NCBI GenBank assembly: GCA_022732885.1
Contig: JAIJTS010000001.1
Location: 1 to 64,000 of the forward strand
DNA from: Atopobium sp.
GTDB lineage: Bacteria > Actinomycetota > Coriobacteriia > Coriobacteriales > Atopobiaceae
DNA: 64,000 nt
Direction of reading: 5' to 3'
Each line of letters begins with the position of its first letter. The stretch's first letter is position 1. The notes below the pieces were generated by a model. The model saw only the letters and a program-made list of their open reading frames with translations, did no database searches and was not told the DNA's origin. Below, one piece after another: positions 58,289 to 64,000 of the stretch. The translations under genes and the position numbers were made by a program.

Positions 58289-58668
58289 GAGAGCAAATTT
58301 ATTACTTTTACCTGCTTTTCATAGCTTGCTCATCTAGCAAACGATTACAAATAAATATCAATTTGCAAGTTCATTACACATCTCAAGACTATTTTTGCTG
58401 ATAATCACGTATTTAATATGGAGTATATATGTATTCACTTAATTCACATATTTGTTCAGGTTAAAAATAAGTATGTCTAGCTGCTGTGTATTTAGATGAA
58501 CAAATTTATAAACATAAAATGTCTTTTAAAACACTGATATAACGCCAAATGCAATTTGATCTCTTTTTGACAAAACGGTTAAATTACACGGGTTTCTCGC
58601 CAAAGGGCTATGAAAAGAAGGCAAAATCAGCGCAATCAAATTTTAGCGCTCTCTTTCAAGGAGACCCC
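58289..58668. other. Divergent AT-rich gap
   Basis: Upstream of both the surface-protein and asnA genes. It holds a GGCGAGAAACCC copy (58590-58601, minus). No leader structure is evident. Confidence 0.45.
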
Positions 58669-59670
58669 ATGACCAAGATTCCTAAGGGTTACCGTTCAAG
58701 CCTTTCGCTCTACGATACGCAGAAGGCTATTGAGCAGGTCAAGAACGTGTTTCTGACCAAACTTTGCGCTGCACTTAAGCTGTCGCGCGTCACCGCTCCG
58801 CTGATTGTTGACCCACTTACCGGCATGAACGACAACCTCAATGGCGTTGAGCATCCCGTTGCCTTTGACCTGCCAAACGTGGGCAAGAACGCCGAGGTAG
58901 TTCAGTCGCTTGCAAAATGGAAGCGCTATGCGCTCTGGCGCTACAACTTTGCCGTTGGCCGTGGCCTAGTTTGCGACATGAACGCAATTCGTCGCGATGA
59001 ACAGCCCGATAACCTGCACTCCATCTACGTAGACCAATGGGACTGGGAACGTATCATTACGCAGGACGAGCGCAACACCGATACGCTTGAGGACGCCGTC
59101 TGCCGTATTGTTGAGGCAATCTGCGGAACGCTCGACGAGCTCAAGTGGCACTATTCCCAGCTCAACACGCAGCTTAGCCGTGATGTTACCTTTGTAACCT
59201 CACAGGAGCTTGAGGACCTCTACCCTACTCAAACACCTAAAGAGCGAGAAAATCTGTTTGTTCGTGAGCATCCAACCACGTTTATCGTGGGCATTGGCGG
59301 CGCTTTAAACTCCGGCCAGCCTCACGACTTCAGATCTCCCGATTACGACGACTGGTCGCTCAACGGTGACCTGCTGTTCTGGGATGAGACCTTGGACTGT
59401 GCGGTTGAGATCAGCAGTATGGGTATTCGTGTTGACGCCGAGGCTCTTAAGACGCAGCTGGCAATCGCTGGATGTGAGGACCGCCTTGAGCTGCCATTCC
59501 ACAAGATGCTCGTTAACGGCGAGCTGCCCTTTACCATTGGTGGCGGCATTGGACAGAGTCGTCTGTGCATGTTGCTGCTAGAAAAAGCGCACGTTGGAGA
59601 GGTGCAAGCATCTATTTGGGACAAGCAGACGGAAGAATATTGCGCAGAAGCAGGGGTTTCTCTGCTCTAG
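58669..59670 (+). CDS. asnA: Aspartate-ammonia ligase (asparagine synthetase A)
   Basis: 333 residues. Makes asparagine from aspartate, ammonia and ATP; class II aminoacyl-tRNA-synthetase fold. KVSRV-type APLIVDPLTGMNDNLNGVEHPVAFDL, VQSLAKWKRYALWRYNFAVGRGLVCDMNAIRRDE, YVDQWDWE, and FTIGGGIGQSRLCMLLLEKAHVGEVQASIW match AsnA. ATG 58669 follows AAGGAG; the frame extends to 58549 without a site. Confidence 0.97.
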   Translation: MTKIPKGYRSSLSLYDTQKAIEQVKNVFLTKLCAALKLSRVTAPLIVDPLTGMNDNLNGVEHPVAFDLPNVGKNAEVVQSLAKWKRYALWRYNFAVGRGLVCDMNAIRRDEQPDNLHSIYVDQWDWERIITQDERNTDTLEDAVCRIVEAICGTLDELKWHYSQLNTQLSRDVTFVTSQELEDLYPTQTPKERENLFVREHPTTFIVGIGGALNSGQPHDFRSPDYDDWSLNGDLLFWDETLDCAVEISSMGIRVDAEALKTQLAIAGCEDRLELPFHKMLVNGELPFTIGGGIGQSRLCMLLLEKAHVGEVQASIWDKQTEEYCAEAGVSLL

Positions 59671-59836
59671 GCAGCAGGCCTGAACACGCAACGCCAATCC
59701 ACATCGCGTGTCTCTCCATACGCGCGACCGCGCTCAAAACCAAAAACATTTTGGCGTTTCTCCTGTTAACGCTACAATAGTAAGCCAGTGTAACTAAAAG
59801 CCACTGAGTCTAACTGGCCATATAAGGAGTTACCCT

Positions 59837-61348
59837 ATGAATTGCCCCAACTGCGGAGCTGAAATTGGCAAACACGCAAAGTTCTGCTCTAACTGCGGAC
59901 AGAAGCTTTCTGACGTCGCGGACACCGCAAACCCTGTGGACGCTGTGGACAATATGGACGTCGCGGACACCGTAAACCCTTCCGACGTCGAGAAACCCGA
60001 TGTGCTCGTCGAGTCCACAGAACCTGCGCCAGAAACCGCACCCGACAACTCCGCCGCAGCTACAGAGCTTATCGCACCAGTAGAGGCTGACGAGTCAACT
60101 GAAGCCGTAACTGATCCAGATGCAACGGTACTTGCAGAGTATCCAGTTGATGGCGAAGACCCAACCGTCGTGGATAACGATTCCACCGTTGTTGCAGACC
60201 CTACTGTTGTAGCAGAACCCACCGTTGTTGCAGAAGATGATCCTACTGTTTCAGCCGCTGAGGAGCCCACAACCTTTATTAACGATCCCAATCGCATCAA
60301 CGTCTTTGCGAGCGACGACGTTGATTCAACCGCCATTTCTCATTTTGACCCATCTCAGTTCACCGTGGTTTCAAGCGGCCCTAGCTCCGTTGAGAGAAAG
60401 AAAAATAAGGATGGTTCGGACGCGCTCCGTAAAGTAGCGTTTGGCCTGCTTGCAGCTGTCTTGATTATTGGTGCACTAGCCATTGTTTGGGTAATTCATT
60501 CTCACCAGGACGATGCAGCTAAACGAAATGCTGTCCAACAACGTATTGCCAGCTATCAACAACAAATCGATAGCGTTGGCGTCAATCCAACCAGCGACAG
60601 CAGCCGTGTTGAGCTCCTTAATCAATACGAAAAACTTGATCAAATCGAAGAGCAAATTACCAGTGACCAGAAAAATGGCCAGTTCCGTCTTCCTAACGGC
60701 AGTGATGACTCAGGCGTTAACATCCTAAACAGTTCAATTTCGGATAAGCAAAAAAGTATTCGCGACTGGTTTGAGGCTGATTACAAGCGCAGGTTGCTTT
60801 CAAACAGCTTCAGTGACACAGACACCGCAAACACCATGGACCAAAAATCTGTCGCAAATAAACTTGCTGAGCTACAGGCCCTTCTCGGCGACATAGAGCA
60901 CGAGAAGGAAATCTGGGGCAATGATACTGGTGCTAATTCAACATATGACTCATACCACTCTCGTGTTTCCGACCAGATAAAAAAGGGTGAAACTCTCAAG
61001 TCTGGTGTGGCCGAAAAAACTAAGAAAGAGCAAGAAAAGAAAGAAAAAGACAAAAAAGACCTTGAGAAAGCACAAAGATGGGTAGGCACATATAGCGGAA
61101 CCGGCACTGACGGTAAGCCTATGGAGGTAGTCATCCAAAAAGACGGTACTGTTATTTGGCGAATTGGTGGCGAGCCCGATGTAACAGGTTCGTGGACAGG
61201 TGACGAGAAGAGCATTCAGCTTACCTTCAACGGACAGGTAAGTCAGAGAAGCGAACCCTTTACTCTTACCTCTACAAATGGCGGCCGCACAGTTTCAATT
61301 AGTTCTGAAAGCAGTACCTGGAACACTGATACGCTTAGCAGAAAATAA
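59837..61348 (+). CDS. Zinc-ribbon, membrane-anchored protein, paralogue of 52692 gene
   Basis: 503 residues. N-terminal zinc ribbon MNCPNCGAEIGKHAKFCSNCGQKL (C3, C6, C17, C20), a 150-residue acidic Val/Thr/Pro repeat (DPTVVADPTVVAEPTVVAEDDPT), one membrane helix (VAFGLLAAVLIIGALAIVWVI), a helical coil and the beta domain WVGTYSGTGTDGKPMEVVIQKDGTVIWRIGG...GSWTGDEKSIQLTFNGQVSQRSEPFTL, closely similar to the paralogue. Function unknown. TAAGGAG precedes the ATG. Confidence 0.85.
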   Translation: MNCPNCGAEIGKHAKFCSNCGQKLSDVADTANPVDAVDNMDVADTVNPSDVEKPDVLVESTEPAPETAPDNSAAATELIAPVEADESTEAVTDPDATVLAEYPVDGEDPTVVDNDSTVVADPTVVAEPTVVAEDDPTVSAAEEPTTFINDPNRINVFASDDVDSTAISHFDPSQFTVVSSGPSSVERKKNKDGSDALRKVAFGLLAAVLIIGALAIVWVIHSHQDDAAKRNAVQQRIASYQQQIDSVGVNPTSDSSRVELLNQYEKLDQIEEQITSDQKNGQFRLPNGSDDSGVNILNSSISDKQKSIRDWFEADYKRRLLSNSFSDTDTANTMDQKSVANKLAELQALLGDIEHEKEIWGNDTGANSTYDSYHSRVSDQIKKGETLKSGVAEKTKKEQEKKEKDKKDLEKAQRWVGTYSGTGTDGKPMEVVIQKDGTVIWRIGGEPDVTGSWTGDEKSIQLTFNGQVSQRSEPFTLTSTNGGRTVSISSESSTWNTDTLSRK

Positions 61349-61414
61349 GAGATTTCGTTAAACGAACAGGCTCAAAAGGCTGTCCACCGTAAACATAAAT
61401 CCAATAGAGACCAA

Positions 61415-61453
61415 TATAGCCAGTGCCCAATGTGGACACTGGCTATTATTATG
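61415..61453 (+). terminator. Probable terminator
   Basis: ATAGCCAGTG pairs with CACTGGCTAT, followed by TATTAT. It lies between convergent genes. Confidence 0.6.
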
Positions 61454-61474
61454 CCCTCACTAATCTGCTACCTG

Positions 61475-63400
61475 TTACTCTGAGAAAGTAACATTTTTAG
61501 TAAAAGGCGAATGCATAGGCACGCGTGCGTCACTCGGATAATACGTATCATCAACCGAATACGTCATCTTTATATCTTTGTCCAAATATTGATCCAAGCC
61601 ATCTTGAGGATCAACTTCAATCATTGTTGTACGCATAATTTTATATCTACCGTCAGCTGCAGAACGCCCTGCAGCATCCTGCATTTTATCCAAGACAAAG
61701 ACGTATTCGCGCTCTGTGGAATTTATTTGTCCAGGATATTGCATTCCCTGCAAATCAAGAATCTCTTGCCATGTCAAATATCTAAGTCTTCCCTGAACCG
61801 TTATTTGTTTTTTATCTGCAATTGATACATCTGAGAAAGTTTGCGCGATAGACGTCCTATCCCGACTGTCAGACCAAGTGATGTCTTCTCCCTTCATTTC
61901 ATCAGGAAGATCTGTAATAGTGCCTTCCCATTCTTTGGTCGAAATTGCACCAGGACCAGAGAGTGTATATCTGTAACCGAAACCATCACCAGAACCGGAA
62001 GACCAACTTACTGCAATTAATCCGTTTTTATCCCTATCTACTGTCAAAGAACCTCTAAAGCCACCTACGCCTGCAACGCCTTCCATAATGCCCTTTGTAT
62101 TTTGAACCTCGTAAGCTTGTTTTGTGTCCTTATCAAAACTAAAAATCTTTACAGTGTTTACACCGCTATTATTTATTTGTGTCTTTAAAAGAAGTTGAGG
62201 GATATCAGGATTAGCACTATCCATATACACTAAGGCATACATATAAGAACGCTGGTCATTCGATGGAACGTCTCCAAAGTCGTAACTTGAAGCATTATCA
62301 ATAATCTCGCTATATTGCTCGTACATTGCCTTTTTGACTGGATCTACTTCTGGCGTATTCTCTTCTTTGTTGTTTGTTTCTTGAGTACTCACTTCAGCCT
62401 CTTGGCTCTTTTGTTGAGAAGGGCTAAATACTCCAGCAGAATAAGCTATACCTGCTCCTACAAAAGATAGCGTGACTACTCCAATGGCAATTTTTGTAGC
62501 AAGCGATTTAACTCCTAAGCCTGCTGCTTTTGTAGCAGCTGCCTTAGCGCCTGCAGATGAGGCGGTCTTTGCAGCTAGTGCATTGTCCTTAGTCGCCGCT
62601 TTTCCTGCTACTTGTGCTGCACCAGCTCCAGAAGTTGAAAGGAGCTGTGAAATCTTTGAAAGCGTTTCTGCCATAATTGTGTCGGAGTTTTCTCCATGCG
62701 CAAGCCACATAAAGTACCAAATAGGAGACATGCCAAACAGACAAATACCTTGCTTTTTCTCCATCTCACGAATCTTTGTATTAAGAATCTCTTTACTGCT
62801 AAACAGTCTTGATTTAACCGTTCCTAACGGAATGTTGAGATACTCAGCAATTTCTTTTTGCTTTTTGTTTTCAATGTAGAAAAGTCCAATACAAAGACGC
62901 TGCTCTTCAGTAAGCTCATTGAGCAGTACATCCATAAGGTTGTAAGCTTCTTTTTTGTCTAGTCGTGCTTCAGGATTAAGCTCTATACTCTCATCAGCAA
63001 TATCAAAAAGCTCATCTTCAGTATCATCTGTCTTTTCAGCTTGATGATCCCAAGTCCCCTTTTGACTTCTAACATAATCAATAATGCCCGACTTAACAAC
63101 TGTATTAAACCAGCCTCTAAAAGCTGCAGGCTGACCTTTGAACTGCTTCATGTTTTTAAAAGCACGCAGATAAAGCTCTTGCATGCAATCTTCAACATCT
63201 GCTCCTCTAAGACTTTGACAAACAAGTGCCCTTACCCAGCCTTCAGTACATCTATAGATTTTCTCAACGGCACTTTGATCGCCCTTAAGGAACTGAACTG
63301 CATAGCAGCCCAATTCATCTTCAAGCTTGTTTCCACAGATGTGGCAAAACTTATCGGAAAAGTCGTAGAGTTTATTGCAGTTTAGGCAATACATTTTCAT
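61475..63400 (-). CDS. Zinc-ribbon ECF sigma factor with membrane helix and exported C-terminal domain
   Basis: 641 residues in one frame. Zinc ribbon MYCLNCNKLYDFSDKFCHICGNK (C5, C8, C19, C22). Sigma region 2 follows at about 45-112 (DVEDCMQELYLRAFKNMKQFKG...GIIDYVRS), then region 4 at about 150-205 (LTEEQRLCIGLFYIENKKQKEIAEYLNIPLGTVKSRLFSSKEIL). An Ala/Lys-rich linker, one membrane helix (about 301-322, IAIGVVTLSFVGAGIAYSAGV), and a 300-residue outer part of unknown fold complete it. Typical ECF factors are about 180 residues with a separate anti-sigma; here an anti-sigma-like membrane anchor seems built in. Release would need proteolysis. Confidence 0.88.
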   Translation of the reverse strand: MKMYCLNCNKLYDFSDKFCHICGNKLEDELGCYAVQFLKGDQSAVEKIYRCTEGWVRALVCQSLRGADVEDCMQELYLRAFKNMKQFKGQPAAFRGWFNTVVKSGIIDYVRSQKGTWDHQAEKTDDTEDELFDIADESIELNPEARLDKKEAYNLMDVLLNELTEEQRLCIGLFYIENKKQKEIAEYLNIPLGTVKSRLFSSKEILNTKIREMEKKQGICLFGMSPIWYFMWLAHGENSDTIMAETLSKISQLLSTSGAGAAQVAGKAATKDNALAAKTASSAGAKAAATKAAGLGVKSLATKIAIGVVTLSFVGAGIAYSAGVFSPSQQKSQEAEVSTQETNNKEENTPEVDPVKKAMYEQYSEIIDNASSYDFGDVPSNDQRSYMYALVYMDSANPDIPQLLLKTQINNSGVNTVKIFSFDKDTKQAYEVQNTKGIMEGVAGVGGFRGSLTVDRDKNGLIAVSWSSGSGDGFGYRYTLSGPGAISTKEWEGTITDLPDEMKGEDITWSDSRDRTSIAQTFSDVSIADKKQITVQGRLRYLTWQEILDLQGMQYPGQINSTEREYVFVLDKMQDAAGRSAADGRYKIMRTTMIEVDPQDGLDQYLDKDIKMTYSVDDTYYPSDARVPMHSPFTKNVTFSE

Positions 63401-63424
63401 TTGTCGCTTATCCTCCTATTTGAT

Positions 63425-63568
63425 CTACTTATCATTTTGTGCCTTGTAAGTAAGCCCAAGGGTTTGTTTTTTTAGCTCGTTTACAAGCTTTCTTTCGCTT
63501 TCAGATAATTTTGTTGAAGACTTTTTCTTATCACTTACTAAGACGAGAAAATTCTTCAAAAGGTTCAT
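63425..63568 (-). CDS. Possible 47-residue peptide upstream of the sigma gene
   Basis: MNLLKNFLVLVSDKKKSSTK, then a charged helix LSESERKLVNELKKQTLGLTYKAQNDK. It is in an open frame of 48 codons ending 24 bases before the sigma start. No ribosome site is visible (AAAATTA precedes the ATG), so it may be chance. Confidence 0.35.
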   Translation of the reverse strand: MNLLKNFLVLVSDKKKSSTKLSESERKLVNELKKQTLGLTYKAQNDK

Positions 63569-63668
63569 TAATTTTTATATTCAATTAGTTTTTATCAACA
63601 CGTATTGTTTGCAATTCTATACATATTTCTTATCATTTATTCTTGTAATACTCACACTCCACAAAATA

Positions 63669-63698
63669 TGGCGAGAAGATCAATCGGTCTTCTCGCCA
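63669..63698 (-). terminator. Hairpin of two inverted GGCGAGAA motifs after the PTS gene
   Basis: TGGCGAGAAGA pairs with TCTTCTCGCCA across an eight-base loop. Each arm is an octamer copy (63670-63677, 63690-63697). It follows the stop of the minus-strand PTS gene by about 70 bases, with a TATTTTG tail on that strand. Confidence 0.7.
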
Positions 63699-63769
63699 TA
63701 TTGTTTGTGATAGGAGCGTTGCTCTACGCAACAAGTTTGTGCTGGATAAGCGAAATGTTTTTTCTTCAG

Positions 63770-64000
63770 CTACTTGTTAAGGAGCTTCTCGTACACGTCA
63801 ATGAAGTCCTCAGCAATGACGCGGAAAGACTCTGCCTGCATAAGCTGATCTTCAGCATGAAGCAAGATGAGCGAAAACTCAACGTTACTGTTATCAATTG
63901 CTGACTGCTGGAGCATATTCAGGTGAGTGCTGTGACCCTCATTGAAGATTTCTGTGCCTGCAAGAATATCTGCACGAGCGCCTTCGATATCGCCTGTTTT
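63770..64000 (-). CDS. PTS lactose/cellobiose-type IIA component (partial)
   Basis: The last 76 codons and stop of a gene entering from the right edge. GDIEGARADILAGTEIFNEGHSTHLNMLQQSAIDNSNVEFSLILLHAEDQLMQAESFRVIAEDFIDVYEKLL matches the three-helix IIA of the Lac family, with the phosphoryl-accepting site lying earlier and LLHAEDQLM the conserved second-histidine region. It takes phosphate from HPr to an IIB partner for beta-glucoside or lactose uptake, compatible with, but distant from, the beta-galactosidase in this window. Confidence 0.9.
   Translation of the reverse strand, partial: KTGDIEGARADILAGTEIFNEGHSTHLNMLQQSAIDNSNVEFSLILLHAEDQLMQAESFRVIAEDFIDVYEKLLNK

Noticed and set aside
58549..58668. 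40-codon N-terminal extension of asnA
   Set aside because: The AAGGAG-supported ATG at 58669 matches the usual AsnA start; the extra part includes the 12-mer motif copy.

Overview
The window looks like a chromosomal segment of a Coriobacteriia member, most probably an Atopobiaceae species close to Lancefieldella/Atopobium. That placement is inference from moderate base composition, an actinobacterial HspR-type heat-shock operon, an iron-sulphur-less MutY, a VSR/DUF559-like nuclease-fold protein of a kind I associate with this class, and an anaerobe's gene set (rubrerythrin, iron alcohol dehydrogenase, transketolase halves, phosphotransferase). No rRNA is present, so the genus is not proven.

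Layout. 1-6 kb: deoC (cut by the left edge), a nuclease-fold protein, a repeat-rich gap, an iron alcohol dehydrogenase, two tandem TPR paralogues and tRNA-Glu. 6-10.4 kb: a split transketolase whose N-terminal half is fused to a GntR/UTRA regulator, then four small AT-rich unknown genes. 10.6-18.3 kb: tRNA-Leu and the minus-strand run mfd, oxidoreductase, mazG, divIC-like, ppx. 18.5-24 kb: nth, a 62-bp repeat array, rubrerythrin, clusterless mutY, an Rrf2 regulator, a HAD phosphatase and tRNA-Asp. 23.3-31 kb: the dnaX, ybaB, recR set, rpmE with a structured leader, coaX, and fused folP-folK with a biotin-ligase-like gene. 31-39 kb: xth, a PHP phosphatase, an aminotransferase, tilS-hpt, a WalJ-like hydrolase and hsp20. 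39-43 kb: a very large GH2 beta-galactosidase. 43-51.3 kb: clpB, a PIN/RelB toxin-antitoxin pair and the dnaK-grpE-dnaJ-hspR operon. 51.8-64 kb: zinc-ribbon membrane proteins, a transaldolase-like aldolase, two unknown genes, dps, an LPXTG surface protein, asnA, a membrane-tethered ECF sigma factor, and a PTS IIA gene cut by the right edge.

How the parts work together. Protein quality control is a coherent regulon: hsp20, clpB and dnaK all carry an inverted repeat of the HAIR architecture, and HspR is encoded in the dnaK operon. rbr and dps each have a Fur/PerR-like palindrome upstream, suggesting a peroxide or iron regulon. DNA repair genes (mfd, nth, mutY, recR, xth) are scattered between housekeeping genes.

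The strongest unexplained signal spans the whole window. The octamer GGCGAGAA or its complement occurs at least 32 times, against about two expected by chance. Eight copies extend to the 12-mer GGCGAGAAACCC. They lie on both strands, in all reading frames, in genes and gaps, and sometimes as inverted pairs forming hairpins after genes. This resembles the DNA uptake sequences of Neisseria and Pasteurellaceae and may be an undescribed genome-wide signal.
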